From: an uncultured Porphyromonadaceae bacterium
Lineage (GTDB): Bacteria; Bacteroidota; Bacteroidia; Bacteroidales; Barnesiellaceae_A
Direction: 5' to 3'
NCBI GenBank assembly: GCA_900542255.1
Contig: UQMR01000023.1
Coordinates: 1-31,809 of the forward strand
Length of the DNA: 31,809 nt
Shown: in pieces, positions 1 to 8,670 of the stretch
Position numbering within the stretch: position 1 is the first letter of the stretch
Layout: every line of letters starts with the position of its first letter
Program-made: the position numbers and the translations under genes
Notes under the pieces: model-generated
What the model was told of the DNA's origin: nothing
Seen by the model: the letters and a program-made list of their open reading frames with translations, nothing else
The model's database searches: none

Positions 1-1213
1 ACTCTGTCAAGGGGCGATGGTCGGTGACAAGATTGGGGCAAACGGCCGGAAACAGGCATGACGCACGCCGGCAGCGATGGCACAACTCTTCCCGCTCGCC
101 GTGCATGCCATACATGTTGGCCGACGGGCCTCCGAGGTCGCTGATATACCCTTTGAAATCGGGCATTTGCGATACCGCTTTCACTTCGCGCAGAATAGAG
201 GCCTGTGAGCGAGAGGAGATAAATTTGCCCTGGTGAGCCGATATGGTGCAGAAGGCGCAACCCCCGAAACATCCGCGGTGGAGGCATACCGAGTGGCGTA
301 TCATTTCGTATGCCGGAATCGTTTTCCCCTTGTAGCGCGGGTGCGGCATACGGGTGTAGGGGAGGTCATAGACGGCATCGAGCTCTTCTGTCGTCATAGG
401 CGGATAGGGTGGGTTGATGCGTACCACCCCCTTGCCGCACGCCTGCCACAGGTAATGTGCGCGATAGGCGTTAGACTCCTCCTCTACCATCTTGAAATTA
501 GAGGCCTGCTTCCGTTTGTCGCGTAAACACTCCTCGTGCGAGGCCAATATCACATCTTCCTCGTTGGGGTGGGGTGCCTTCCCGTCGGATATGTATGTTG
601 CCGTTTGAGGTATATCGCACAGCGAGTCTGTCGAGCCTCCGGCGGCAAGTCGGCGGGCTACCTCTACGATGGGGCGTTCGCCCATGCCGTAGATGAGCAA
701 GTCGGCAGGGCAGCTTGCTAAAATAGGCGGCAGCAACTTGTCTTGCCAGTAGTCGTAGTGCGTGACACGGCGCATAGATGCCTCTATACCCCCTATCACC
801 ACCGGAACATCGGGGTATAGTTCTTTGAGAATCTTCGTATATACGATAGTGGGGTAGTCGGGGCGCATACCATGTCGCCCTCCCGGAGTATAGGCATCGT
901 CGCTGCGTAATCTTTTATTGGCCGTATAGTGGTTTACCATAGAATCCATGGCGCCGGCCGTCACGGCAAAGAAGAGGCGCGGACGTCCCATTTTGCGGAA
1001 GTCGCGCAAGTCGTCGCGCCAGTTGGGTTGTGGCACAATGGCAACTCTGTATCCTTCGGCTTCGAGAACACGCCCCAGTACGGCGGCACCAAACGATGGA
1101 TGGTCGATATAGGCATCGCCGGTGAAAAATACGATGTCGACATATTCCCATTGGCGCATCTCCATCTCCTTGCGCGAGGTGGGCAACCACTCCTCTATCT
1201 TATATTCCTGCAT
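1..1213 (-). CDS. YgiQ family radical SAM protein (C-terminal part off window)
   Basis: Reading on the minus strand from an ATG at 1213 gives an uninterrupted frame to the window edge, about 404 codons. The protein begins MQEYKIEEWLPTSRKEME. It contains the radical SAM cluster motif CFGGCAFC (CX3CX2C, encoded near 243-270), preceded by HSVCLHRG and followed by TISAHQGKF. Near the edge comes a Cys-rich stretch (ELCHRCRRASCLFP, then CPNLVTDHRPL). This arrangement, an N-terminal B12-binding-like region and then a radical SAM core, is typical of the YgiQ family (about 600-700 residues), so roughly the last third is missing. The three cysteines would bind a 4Fe-4S cluster that cleaves S-adenosylmethionine; the physiological substrate of the family is not known to me. 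The start is about 15 nt downstream of the predicted transcription start of the repeat-borne promoter at 1235-1266. Confidence 0.93.
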   Translation of the reverse strand, partial: MQEYKIEEWLPTSRKEMEMRQWEYVDIVFFTGDAYIDHPSFGAAVLGRVLEAEGYRVAIVPQPNWRDDLRDFRKMGRPRLFFAVTAGAMDSMVNHYTANKRLRSDDAYTPGGRHGMRPDYPTIVYTKILKELYPDVPVVIGGIEASMRRVTHYDYWQDKLLPPILASCPADLLIYGMGERPIVEVARRLAAGGSTDSLCDIPQTATYISDGKAPHPNEEDVILASHEECLRDKRKQASNFKMVEEESNAYRAHYLWQACGKGVVRINPPYPPMTTEELDAVYDLPYTRMPHPRYKGKTIPAYEMIRHSVCLHRGCFGGCAFCTISAHQGKFISSRSQASILREVKAVSQMPDFKGYISDLGGPSANMYGMHGEREELCHRCRRASCLFPAVCPNLVTDHRPLTE

Positions 1214-1234
1214 TTCTGTCTCTATTTCAGATTA

Positions 1235-1266
1235 CAAAGATAGTGAAAGGCGAGGGCAGAGCCAAA
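1235..1266 (-). promoter_or_regulatory. Bacteroidetes-type promoter of the YgiQ gene, within a repeat unit
   Basis: On the minus strand, TTTG (1263-1266) is followed by a 20-nt spacer and TATCTTTG (1235-1242). This matches the known Bacteroidetes primary sigma consensus (-33 TTTG, -7 TAnnTTTG). The whole element lies in the gene-proximal end of the 84-bp repeat array, and it matches the menA promoter at 10504-10535 except for one spacer base. Confidence 0.8.
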
Positions 1267-1490
1267 CGAAAACGGAGTTTTCAAGTGCGTGCTATGCCGA
1301 GCCGCCTCCTATCTTATCAAAAGATAGTGAAAGGCGAGAGCAGAGGTCGGCGGGATGGAGTTTTCAAGTGCGTGCTCTGCCGAGCCGCCTCCTATCTTAT
1401 CGAAAGATAGTGAAAGAAGAGAGCGAGGCCGGCGGAACGGAGTTTTCAAGTTGGTCAGGGCCAGCCGCCTCCTTGTTATATTAAAAGATA
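1238..1490 (-). repeat. 84-bp tandem repeat array, copy 1 (about 3 units)
   Basis: The motif AGATAGTG recurs at 1238, 1322 and 1405, and a decayed AGATAG at 1487, giving periods of 84, 83 and 82 bp. Each unit holds a conserved block reading GTTTTCAAG on the plus strand, a CCGAGCCGCC-type block and a palindromic junction (CTATCTTATC...AAAGATAG). Read toward the YgiQ gene, the first unit matches units of the 10273-10524 array at about 78 of 84 positions by eye. The gene-proximal unit carries the TTTG promoter element. The two distal units carry a different GCCGG-type block there and are more diverged. The array lies upstream of the predicted transcription start, so it is not part of the YgiQ mRNA. 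A short ORF that spans it is a by-product of the 84-nt (28-codon) period. Confidence 0.9.
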
Positions 1491-1641
1491 GAGCCAAAGA
1501 GAGTCCTTGACGCCACCTCCCCCACGTATAGCCATGCCCGAACGGCAGTTCCTGGCTGTTTTGCCAAAGAGTAACAATCTGAAAGCCGATTGTAAAATCA
1601 CGCCCTGGAAAATATAAAATGAAGATTTTTATGGCAAATAG

Positions 1642-1673
1642 TTTGTAAATAAAAGAGCAAAAGCGTAGCTTTG
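1642..1673 (+). promoter_or_regulatory. Promoter of the NSS transporter
   Basis: TTTG at 1642-1645, a 20-nt spacer and TAGCTTTG at 1666-1673 match the Bacteroidetes consensus. Transcription would start near 1680, leaving a leader of about 20 nt before the ATG at 1702. Confidence 0.75.
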
Positions 1674-1701
1674 GAGAATAAATCATTCAATACGATATAC
1701 T

Positions 1702-3024
1702 ATGGCGTCACATCATGCTGGCAACCGCGATTCGTTTGCATCCTCTTTTGGAGTGCTCATGGCACTTGTAGGCTCGGCAATAGGCCTGGGCAATTTGTGG
1801 AGATTCCCATATTTGGCAGGTGTAAACGGGGGTGCCGCATTCATTATCATCTATATAGCCTTTGTGTTTGTTATTTGTCTGCCCATCATGCTGGCCGAGT
1901 TTGTGGTGGGGCGGCGCAGCCATGCCAATACATACGGCGCGTTCAGCGTGCTGGCGCCCGGCAGCAAGTGGCCTGTGATAGGCATCATTACTGTTGCCAC
2001 GGCGAGCATCATATTGGCATTTTACAGTGTGGTAGGCGGCTGGACAGCCGACTATCTGGTGATGGCGCTTACATTTAATCTTCCCGACAGCAATGCCACC
2101 TCCCTCTTTTTCCGCGAGGTGACGGCATCGCCTTTGCGTCCGCAGCTCTTCACGATGCTGTTTCTTGTCCTTACGGCCGGAATCCTTATGACAGGCATAA
2201 AGAACGGCATAGAGAAATACTCCAAGATACTTATGCCCCTGCTTTTTGTCGTGGTAATAATCATTGCGGTACGCTCGGTTACCCTGTCCGGGGCAAGCGA
2301 GGGCCTGAAATTCCTGTTTAAGCCCGATTTCTCCAAGGTAACCGGTACAACCGTATTGGAAGCCCTCGGACAAGCCTTTTTCTCATCGAGCATAGGCATA
2401 GGCACCATACTCACCTATGCTTCGTATGTAAACAAACAGGAGAATATGGTAGCCACATCGTTTCTCACATCGCTCTCTAACGTCGTCTTTGCACTCATTG
2501 CCGGCGTGGCTATCATGCCGGCCGTCTTCGCTTTCGGTCTCTCACCCGAGGAGGGCCCCGGGTTGGCATTCACGACACTGCCTCAGGTATTTGCCCAGTT
2601 ACCCGGCGGAGCGCTCATAGCCATCCTGTTTTTCTTTATGATGCTTGTGGCGGCGCTAACCTCATCGATTTCGTTGCTCGAAGTTCCCGTCACTTATCTG
2701 GTCGAGGAGTTTAAGCTCCCGCGCAAGGTGGCGGTAGCTGTTGCCTTTGTCGTGTGCCTTGTCATGGCAATGCTCTGCTCGCTGTATGAGGTGGTATTCA
2801 ATCTCTGCGACAGCCTTACGGCCAATTATCTGATGCCTGTCAGCGCATTGCTTCTGGTAATATTCGTGGGCTGGCGCATGAAAAAGGTCGATATAGAGGA
2901 TGAGCTCTCCAATAGCTACACTTTGCCCTATCCGCGTTGGTTGTATGATACCGTATATTATCTGTTACGCTATCTGGCACCGGTCGTTATTGTGATAGTG
3001 CTTCTGTATGGCCTGATATCGTAA
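1702..3024 (+). CDS. Sodium-dependent transporter, neurotransmitter:sodium symporter family
   Basis: The 440-residue protein is almost wholly hydrophobic, with 11-12 predicted membrane segments. Its first segment carries the family signature GSAIGLGNLWRFPYLAG (residues about 25-41), the unwound TM1 region that forms the Na+ and substrate sites in LeuT. Further family features are NGGAAFIIIY, the TM6-like region around QAFFSSSIGIGTILTYASY, and SSISLLEVPVTYLVEEF later on. It should import an amino acid or related solute with Na+; the substrate cannot be read from the sequence. The length is typical of bacterial members that lack the long termini. The gene stands alone behind its own promoter and converges on xseA, whose stop lies 80 bp away. 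An overlapping shorter frame (1671-2078) is a shadow. Confidence 0.95.
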   Translation: MASHHAGNRDSFASSFGVLMALVGSAIGLGNLWRFPYLAGVNGGAAFIIIYIAFVFVICLPIMLAEFVVGRRSHANTYGAFSVLAPGSKWPVIGIITVATASIILAFYSVVGGWTADYLVMALTFNLPDSNATSLFFREVTASPLRPQLFTMLFLVLTAGILMTGIKNGIEKYSKILMPLLFVVVIIIAVRSVTLSGASEGLKFLFKPDFSKVTGTTVLEALGQAFFSSSIGIGTILTYASYVNKQENMVATSFLTSLSNVVFALIAGVAIMPAVFAFGLSPEEGPGLAFTTLPQVFAQLPGGALIAILFFFMMLVAALTSSISLLEVPVTYLVEEFKLPRKVAVAVAFVVCLVMAMLCSLYEVVFNLCDSLTANYLMPVSALLLVIFVGWRMKKVDIEDELSNSYTLPYPRWLYDTVYYLLRYLAPVVIVIVLLYGLIS

Positions 3025-3103
3025 GGCGGCTTGGGGGGAGCGCCCGAAAGCCCGAAGAACGGCGTCAACCGCTATCAGCACACCCCTGCCTGTCTGAAAA
3101 ATA

Positions 3104-4429
3104 CTAAGAATTTTGCTGTGTAGCCGTAATCGTTGCCGATGCTTCGCCGTCGGCAAGAAGCAGGGTTGTCGCGTCACCCGCAGCCAAGTCGGCAACAGAA
3201 CGCACCACTTTACCCTCTTTGAGCACCAAGCTGTACCCGCGGGAGAGCAGGGCGTCGGGCGATAAGAGATTGATGTGCTGTTGCAACGAATCGAGTCGCT
3301 GTGCTTCGTGATGCAGGCGCGAAGATATACGCTCGGGGATAAGATGTGTCAGCAACGACAGTCGGCTCTTCTCTTGCGATATGCGCTCACGGCTGCCTCG
3401 TTCGACGGTCGCAACGGCCGCAAGAAGTCGCGACTGTTCGGCATGTAACCGCCGTGTGACGGCAAGCGGCAACATCGACACAACCTGCTGCAACCGGGTC
3501 GCTTCGCGGGACAAACAGGCCTCGACAGCCTCGGCTGCCTCCCGCCGCAATGCTTCGATGCGAAGCTCTGTCTCGTGAACTCTTGCCACAAGCCACTCGG
3601 CGGCGGCCGTAGGGGTCTTCACTCTGACGGCGGCCACGTGGTCGAGTACCGTCTCATCTCGGTCATGACCTATACCGACAACTACCGGAAGCGGGAATTG
3701 CGCCACATTGGCAGCCAACGGATAGCTATCGAAACTTCCCAAATCGGAGGTGGCCCCTCCTCCTCGTATGATGACAACGCAGTCGAAGTGGTCGATAGCG
3801 GCGTAGATGCGATTGAACGCCTCTATGACAGAGCTCTCTGTACGCTCGCCTTGCATGACTGCCGGGAAGAGAACCGGATAGAAGACGTAGCGATAAGGAT
3901 TGTTTTGCAGCTGGTCTATGAAATCGCCATATCCGGCAGCCGTACCCGACGAGATGACGGCAATACGCTGCGGCACAATCGGCAATGCAAGTTCGCGGTT
4001 CATGTCTATTACGCCTTCATCGACAAGGCGGCGCAAGATTTCGGCACGTCGCCGCGCCGCATCGCCCAAAGTATAGGTGGGGTTTATGTCGCCGATAACA
4101 AGGCTCATGCCATAAAGCTCATGAAAAGCGACCGACACCTGTACCAGCACTTTGATTCCGGCAGAGAAGGCAAATCCTGTTTCCTGCTCAAAATAGGGTT
4201 TCAGCAACCTGAAAACAGGGGCCCATATCATGGCACGCTGGCGTGCCACGGTAGCTCCTCGGGCATTTTTCTCGATAAGTTCGAGATAGCAATGCCCTGC
4301 CGCATTGACATGCAGCTCGCTCACCTCGGCACAAACCCAATATTTGTCGGGAAAAGCTTTATCTACCGCCGCGCGCAGGGCAGTATTGAGTTCGAGCAAC
4401 GAATAGGCTTGTGGCTGGTCGGGAATCAT
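3104..4429 (-). CDS. xseA: Exodeoxyribonuclease VII large subunit
   Basis: The 441-residue protein shows an N-terminal OB-fold-like nucleic-acid binding domain (residues about 8-110, with WVCAEVSELH and GHCYLELIEK). A catalytic exonuclease VII domain follows, with the conserved RGGGATSDLGSFD (222-234), GIGHDRDET (252-260) and KTPTAAAE (271-278). After it comes a long charged helical region that should form the coiled coil to which XseB subunits bind. Exonuclease VII degrades single-stranded DNA from both ends into oligonucleotides. The start codon overlaps the stop of the upstream S8 protease by four bases (ATGA, 4426-4429), which points to translational coupling. The small subunit xseB is encoded about 10 kb away on the other strand. 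Confidence 0.97.
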   Translation of the reverse strand: MIPDQPQAYSLLELNTALRAAVDKAFPDKYWVCAEVSELHVNAAGHCYLELIEKNARGATVARQRAMIWAPVFRLLKPYFEQETGFAFSAGIKVLVQVSVAFHELYGMSLVIGDINPTYTLGDAARRRAEILRRLVDEGVIDMNRELALPIVPQRIAVISSGTAAGYGDFIDQLQNNPYRYVFYPVLFPAVMQGERTESSVIEAFNRIYAAIDHFDCVVIIRGGGATSDLGSFDSYPLAANVAQFPLPVVVGIGHDRDETVLDHVAAVRVKTPTAAAEWLVARVHETELRIEALRREAAEAVEACLSREATRLQQVVSMLPLAVTRRLHAEQSRLLAAVATVERGSRERISQEKSRLSLLTHLIPERISSRLHHEAQRLDSLQQHINLLSPDALLSRGYSLVLKEGKVVRSVADLAAGDATTLLLADGEASATITATQQNS

Positions 4430-6045
4430 GGCGTAACGACTATTTTATGGACCGTGCGGCTTGTGCCATCGCTCAGAACGGCAACATACAACCCTTCGGA
4501 GAGAGCAGGAGTCAAAGCCGTAGAGGCACCTTGTGGGAGACGGCAGAGATGTACCAGCCGGCCTACCGAATCATACAATACGAGCAACGTCTCGCGTTCG
4601 ATGGGCGACGGGAAAAGAAACTGTCCGCCAGCATATCGCATCGAAGGAAGGGGTTGGGAGAATGCTTCTGAGTCAATACCGCCGTGGGCATCTAATGCGG
4701 CATAAAGATTGGGAATGCCATATCCCAAGTAACAATCGGGCGTATTGTATTGTGATGCCGAACGGATAACGGCCTCGCGCAACTCTGCGACACTCCACTC
4801 GGGTCGGGCCTGCCAGAGACAGGCCACGCCGCCGCAAAGAATAGGCGTAGCAAAGGAGGTCCCCGAAGCAGAGATAACGGTATGGCCATCGATAATCATC
4901 CGGGCAGAAGAGCCGAGTGCCATCACCTCGGGCTTGATGCGGCCGTCGGCGCTGTTGCCTATCCCGCTGAACGAGGCCCTGTTGCCGTCGGACGTCACAG
5001 CACCTACGGCCAGAACGCCGTGGGCATCGGCCGGGACGGTAATCTTACGCCACTCGCCGCTGCCTTCGTTGCCGGCGGCAAGGAGAAGCAGCATCCCCTT
5101 CGAGGCCGCCATGGAGGCTGCGCGGGAAGAGAAGGCGGTTTTCCCGTCAAGGTCGTCCCATGTATAATCCATCGAGGGGTCATCAAAGGTAAAATAGCCG
5201 AGCGATGTATTCACAATATCCACGCCTGCGCTATCGGCCCACTCCACGGCCGCCACCCAATAATCCTCCTCAACAGGATACTCGGAGTCATCGTCTTCCG
5301 ATACAAGCAACCAGTAGGTTGCCTCCGGCGCGGAACCTATATAATTGCCCGGGTCATTGGAGAGCATACACGACAGCACCTGTGCCCCATGCTTGCCAGC
5401 GTTGTAAGAAAAGGTGCCATGCACGAAATCATGGGTGCCTGCAATACGGTTTTGGTCGATGGTGGGATTGACATCGACGTCGTAAAAGCCGAGGTCGATG
5501 ACGGCTATATCTATGCCATCCCCCCGAAATCCGGCGGCATGAAGCGAATCTATACGCAGCATGGATATTTGCCGATAGCTGTCGGCATACTCATCGGGGG
5601 CTGCCTGGTCGCGCATGGCAAGTTTACGCCGGGACAAAAGGCTTGGCGTTGTACTTGCGCGCCACACACACTCTACCTTCGTCACGAATGGCAGTCTGCC
5701 GATGGTACCCGCCACAGCCGTATCATCCAAGGCCACCAGCAAGGTATTCAGCCAGCGCGATGTGGCCACTTGCCGGGCCCCGCATGCCACTACCGCATCT
5801 ATATAAGATTGCGACACCGGGAAATCGGTGGAATCTACATCAATCCCTTGTCGGAGGCGGCGCTCTATGCTAGCCGCCGAGAGATATGCCTCGGGGGCCG
5901 AAACGGTATATTCGCTTCCGGCTTTGTCGGCAAACCATATTCGATACTTATATGCCTCTTCGGCTTGCACCGGAAGCGCCGATAGCGATAAAAGGGAAAG
6001 GTAGAATATGAGCGACTCGATACGATATAGAATATTCAACTTCAT
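4426..6045 (-). CDS. Secreted subtilisin-like (S8) serine protease with C-terminal sorting tail
   Basis: This 539-residue protein starts with a signal peptide (hydrophobic 11-25, likely cleaved after PVQA). A propeptide-like region follows to about residue 150, then a peptidase S8 domain. The catalytic triad is visible: Asp184 in AVIDLGF, His219 in GKHGAQVLS and Ser397 in SGTSFATP. The oxyanion-hole Asn326 lies in LLAAGNEG. The last 70 or so residues (LLVLYDSVGRLVHLC ... GLYVAVLSDG ... HKIVVTP) resemble a type IX secretion sorting domain, so export across the outer membrane is inferred. The gene sits 27 bp downstream of mnmA and overlaps xseA by 4 bp, an unusual operon for a secreted protease. 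The protein substrate is unknown. Confidence 0.93.
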   Translation of the reverse strand: MKLNILYRIESLIFYLSLLSLSALPVQAEEAYKYRIWFADKAGSEYTVSAPEAYLSAASIERRLRQGIDVDSTDFPVSQSYIDAVVACGARQVATSRWLNTLLVALDDTAVAGTIGRLPFVTKVECVWRASTTPSLLSRRKLAMRDQAAPDEYADSYRQISMLRIDSLHAAGFRGDGIDIAVIDLGFYDVDVNPTIDQNRIAGTHDFVHGTFSYNAGKHGAQVLSCMLSNDPGNYIGSAPEATYWLLVSEDDDSEYPVEEDYWVAAVEWADSAGVDIVNTSLGYFTFDDPSMDYTWDDLDGKTAFSSRAASMAASKGMLLLLAAGNEGSGEWRKITVPADAHGVLAVGAVTSDGNRASFSGIGNSADGRIKPEVMALGSSARMIIDGHTVISASGTSFATPILCGGVACLWQARPEWSVAELREAVIRSASQYNTPDCYLGYGIPNLYAALDAHGGIDSEAFSQPLPSMRYAGGQFLFPSPIERETLLVLYDSVGRLVHLCRLPQGASTALTPALSEGLYVAVLSDGTSRTVHKIVVTP

Positions 6046-6072
6046 ACACTATTATATTTCACGAATGTTTGT

Positions 6073-7170
6073 CTATTGGTCGTATTTGCGCAACAGGCGC
6101 GGGTCGTCGATGATACCGCCTCCCACAACCTTGTCGCCTTCGTATATGACGGCCGATTGGCCGGGTGCCAGCGCCGATGCCGGCGAGGCAAACGTGACGA
6201 TGGCATTCTCATCGCCCATCAACGTTATCGTAGCCGGGAGAGCGGCGCTGCGGTAGCGGATACGCACCGACAACTCGGTAGAATCGACATAACGCTCATC
6301 TATGCGAACACCCGAAAGCAGGGCGCGCGATGCCAAAAGCTCGTCGGGGGTTCCGAGACGTATGGTATTCTTTTGCGGGTTGATGCGCACTACATAGGCC
6401 GGATGGCCAAGGGCTATTTCGAGGCCTTTGCGCTGGCCGATGGTATAAAAGGGATACCCCTTGTGCACCCCGAGCTTGCGTCCCTGTGAATCGACGAAAT
6501 TGCCGCCGGCAACCCGTTCGTCTATATCGGGTAACATCTCCCGCAAAAAATCGCGGTAATCGTCGGGAACAAAACAGGCCTCCATGCTCTCCTTTTTAGC
6601 GGCTTTTGCCACATATCCTTTGGTGCGGACATACTCTTTCAGGTCTGTTTTAAGCCACGACCCCAGCGGGAAAAGCGTACGTGCAAGTTGTTCCGCCGTG
6701 AGCCGCCACAGGAAATACGACTGGTCTTTGCGAGTATCGACACCGCATGCCAATACCGGCACACCGTCGATGGGGAGAATGCGGGCATAATGCCCCGTGG
6801 CAACTTTGTCGCAACCCAGGCGGTCGGCCTCACTGATGAGATAGTGCCACTTGAAAAAGCGATTGCACATAACACAGGGGTTAGGCGTGCGCCCTCTCAT
6901 ATATTCGTCGATGAAATACTGTACTACCTCTTCCCGAAAAGGCTTGCGAAGGTCGAGAGTATGGTGCTCCATACCCAGGGAAGATGCCAGCTCGCGCGCC
7001 TCGATGATATAATCGGGTTCAGAAGAGTTCGCCGCAAAATGTCGGTCGTGGTCCCACATGCGCAGTGTAAGTCCCACAACCTCATAGCCTTGCTCTTGCA
7101 GCAGCATACATACGGCCGAGCTGTCTACTCCGCCGCTCATGCCTACTAAAACGCGTTGTCTCTGTAACAT
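6073..7170 (-). CDS. mnmA: tRNA-uridine 2-sulfurtransferase MnmA
   Basis: The 365-residue protein opens with the PP-loop ATP-binding motif GMSGGVDSS (residues 10-18). It has the two catalytic cysteines at positions 102 (NPCVMCN) and 199 (ESMEACFVPDD), which match the numbering of the E. coli enzyme. The region KATGHYAR-like (DKVATGHYARI) and the C-terminal VVGGGIIDDP stretch are also characteristic. MnmA adenylates and thiolates U34 of the tRNAs for Lys, Glu and Gln, giving 2-thiouridine, with sulfur relayed from a persulfide. It is the first gene of a minus-strand operon with the S8 protease and xseA. The ATG at 7170 is 24 nt downstream of a TATCTTTG element. Confidence 0.97.
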   Translation of the reverse strand: MLQRQRVLVGMSGGVDSSAVCMLLQEQGYEVVGLTLRMWDHDRHFAANSSEPDYIIEARELASSLGMEHHTLDLRKPFREEVVQYFIDEYMRGRTPNPCVMCNRFFKWHYLISEADRLGCDKVATGHYARILPIDGVPVLACGVDTRKDQSYFLWRLTAEQLARTLFPLGSWLKTDLKEYVRTKGYVAKAAKKESMEACFVPDDYRDFLREMLPDIDERVAGGNFVDSQGRKLGVHKGYPFYTIGQRKGLEIALGHPAYVVRINPQKNTIRLGTPDELLASRALLSGVRIDERYVDSTELSVRIRYRSAALPATITLMGDENAIVTFASPASALAPGQSAVIYEGDKVVGGGIIDDPRLLRKYDQ

Positions 7171-7193
7171 AAGAATATCGCAAAATATCGAAA

Positions 7194-7201
7194 CAAAGAT
7201 A
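7194..7201 (-). promoter_or_regulatory. -7 promoter element upstream of mnmA
   Basis: TATCTTTG on the minus strand matches the Bacteroidetes -7 consensus exactly. No TTTG lies at the expected 19-21 nt upstream, so only the -7 half is supported. Confidence 0.5.
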
Positions 7202-7717
7202 ACGATTTTGCCTCAAAAGGTCCTTGTATGTGTGCTGTTTTCACATTGCAGGGAGACTCGGTAGTATAAAATTCCATGAAGAAAATAGCGGTTGACACTG
7301 CCGCAAGGTCGCGATTGATAGAACGGAAGCTCCATTGCAGCGATACCGTTTGTCGTAAGGTGCCAGCCTCTGCTTCTATTATTAGGCAGGTGCCTCTTTG
7401 GCTGTATGGCATATTGCCTGCAAGCGTAGCTCCCTTGCAGCAGCTGCGCTGTTCTCTCGCTCCGACGAGAACAGCAAAGAGAATATCCTCTCCCGTATTT
7501 TGTCATGATACGCCATTGCCGGCGCACAAGACACCGTTACAATAATTGTCTACAAATACCTTGCAATATTCTCATTATCAAATATTTGTAATAGTGTTTA
7601 TATCTACGTTGTGAGTGATGATATTTGAAATTTTTAATAGATTGATTATCAGTTGAATATTTTTTCACTGTTTATATCATTTTTTTACTGTAATATATAT
7701 TGCATGATTACTTTCAC
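7202..7717. other. Gene-free interval between mnmA and the DUF3244-like gene
   Basis: About 515 bp with no convincing gene. The left two thirds have ordinary base composition with short incidental frames. From about 7546 the sequence becomes strongly AT-rich up to the next gene. A 9-bp perfect inverted repeat (GCTGTTCTC 7448-7456, GAGAACAGC 7467-7475, 10-nt loop) is the only clear structure; it has no T-run on either side. Confidence 0.6.
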
Positions 7718-7725
7718 TATTTTTG
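7718..7725 (+). promoter_or_regulatory. -7 promoter element of the DUF3244-like gene
   Basis: TATTTTTG fits TAnnTTTG and would start transcription about 27 nt before the ATG at 7759. No good -33 element is visible, so this is tentative. Confidence 0.45.
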
Positions 7726-7758
7726 AAGCATAATTGCAAACCATAAAAATTTTACATC

Positions 7759-8139
7759 ATGAAAAAACTGTTATTATCATTGATTGCATTATTCATGCTT
7801 GTTCCATTCACAGCCGTGAGCGAAGACGGAAAAGTCGAGGACCCCATCAAAAGGATTCACATCATCATTCTCAGGAGACAGCAACGCCTGCCTTCACAGG
7901 GAGAAGAGGTGACAATAACCTATTATGCACCCGAAAGAGCTGTTGATGTAGACTTCAACGAATATATAGGGACTGTGGGGGTGCGTGCAACCGGAGCCGA
8001 CGGAAAAATAATATATGACGAGATAGTAGAAACCGGAGTCGGCATGGGCTGCTCTTTCGATTTGCCCAATGTCAATACGACTTATACCATACACATTGCG
8101 GGAGCCCGTTATGAGGGTATTGGATATATTTATTTATAA
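7759..8139 (+). CDS. Small secreted protein, DUF3244-like
   Basis: The 126-residue product has a clear signal peptide (MKKLLLSLIALFMLVPFTAV, cleavage near residue 21). A compact beta-rich domain of about 100 residues follows. The pattern of a beta strand, VTITYYAPERAVDVDF, GVRATGADGKIIYDEIVETG, then FDLPNVNTTYTIHIAG resembles the DUF3244 family, which is common in Bacteroidales as small periplasmic or surface proteins. That assignment is from pattern resemblance only, and the function is unknown. There are no lipoprotein or catalytic motifs. The start is the first Met, and the alternative frame at 7734 is a shadow. The gene is monocistronic: it is preceded by AT-rich DNA and followed by a strong hairpin at 8250. 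Confidence 0.75.
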   Translation: MKKLLLSLIALFMLVPFTAVSEDGKVEDPIKRIHIIILRRQQRLPSQGEEVTITYYAPERAVDVDFNEYIGTVGVRATGADGKIIYDEIVETGVGMGCSFDLPNVNTTYTIHIAGARYEGIGYIYL

Positions 8140-8249
8140 CGTTGTATAACTGATGGTTGCGATGCTTTTTGATGATTGCGGAGAGAATACGGTTACATGC
8201 TCTTCATCATCGGCCGCATAAAGACAGGGATGCGTCGCAACACCACGGT

Positions 8250-8282
8250 GAGGCCGACCGAGCAAGTTTTGCGGTCGGCCTC
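8250..8282. terminator. Hairpin terminator after the DUF3244-like gene
   Basis: A perfect 11-bp stem (GAGGCCGACCG 8250-8260, CGGTCGGCCTC 8272-8282) with an 11-nt loop is followed by TCTTTTCCC. It probably ends transcription of the upstream secreted-protein gene. The U-run is short. Confidence 0.65.
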
Positions 8283-8538
8283 TCTTTTCCCATCCGGTAA
8301 ATGGCAGGACAGCGGTAGGGGCTTGGCCTGTTTTAACACCGCTATCGGCTTTGGTGAGTGCCCTATTCCGGCCGAATGCACAAAATGCTGCTCAGAACAA
8401 TTTTCCAGGGCGTACTTTGTAACCTCAACCGCAATGCTGAGTGTCGGTTCTATACGGGCGATTATAATTTAAGATTTCGTATCAGATAATAGGGAGCAGA
8501 CTTGCCCCCAGAAAATTACTATCTTGCAAAAAACAAAA

Positions 8539-8565
8539 AAGGCGGGGTCATCACGAACCTGCCTT
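8539..8565 (-). terminator. Intrinsic terminator on the minus strand
   Basis: Read on the minus strand, AAGGCAGG, an 11-nt loop and CCCGCCTT form an 8-bp stem (one G-U pair). A T-rich run (TTTTGTTTTTTG) follows directly. The strong run is only on the minus side, so it should stop a leftward transcript, yet no standard gene lies to its right on that strand. Confidence 0.7.
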
Positions 8566-8579
8566 CTTTAAGTCTGTTG

Positions 8580-8618
8580 CTACATTGAGTCCATCGCGGA
8601 ATAATATAGCCTACTCAT
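8580..8618 (-). CDS. Possible 12-residue leader peptide ORF (unproven)
   Basis: On the minus strand an ATG at 8616-8618 opens a 12-codon frame, MSRLYYSAMDSM, with a TAG stop at 8580-8582. The stop lies 15 nt before the intrinsic terminator stem. A tiny ORF directly before a terminator has the geometry of a leader peptide or of a short RNA with an internal peptide. No promoter was recognised for it and no minus-strand gene lies downstream. Chance occurrence is quite possible for an ORF this short. Confidence 0.2.
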   Translation of the reverse strand: MSRLYYSAMDSM

Positions 8619-8670
8619 CAATTAAACTTGAACGTTACTCTGAAACTAAACTTTTTATTGGTGTTATGTA

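Noticed and set aside
1122..1686. Frames of 120-125 codons on both strands over the first repeat array
   Set aside because: They run from the YgiQ gene into repeat DNA, show only repeat-derived periodicity and match no protein pattern.
3575..4705. A 376-codon plus-strand frame opposite xseA
   Set aside because: It is antisense to the well-supported xseA and S8 protease genes and shows no family pattern; long antisense frames are common in this GC-balanced coding DNA.
7276..7545. An 89-codon plus-strand frame upstream of the DUF3244-like gene
   Set aside because: No recognisable domain, no promoter or conserved start context, and another frame overlaps it on the other strand.
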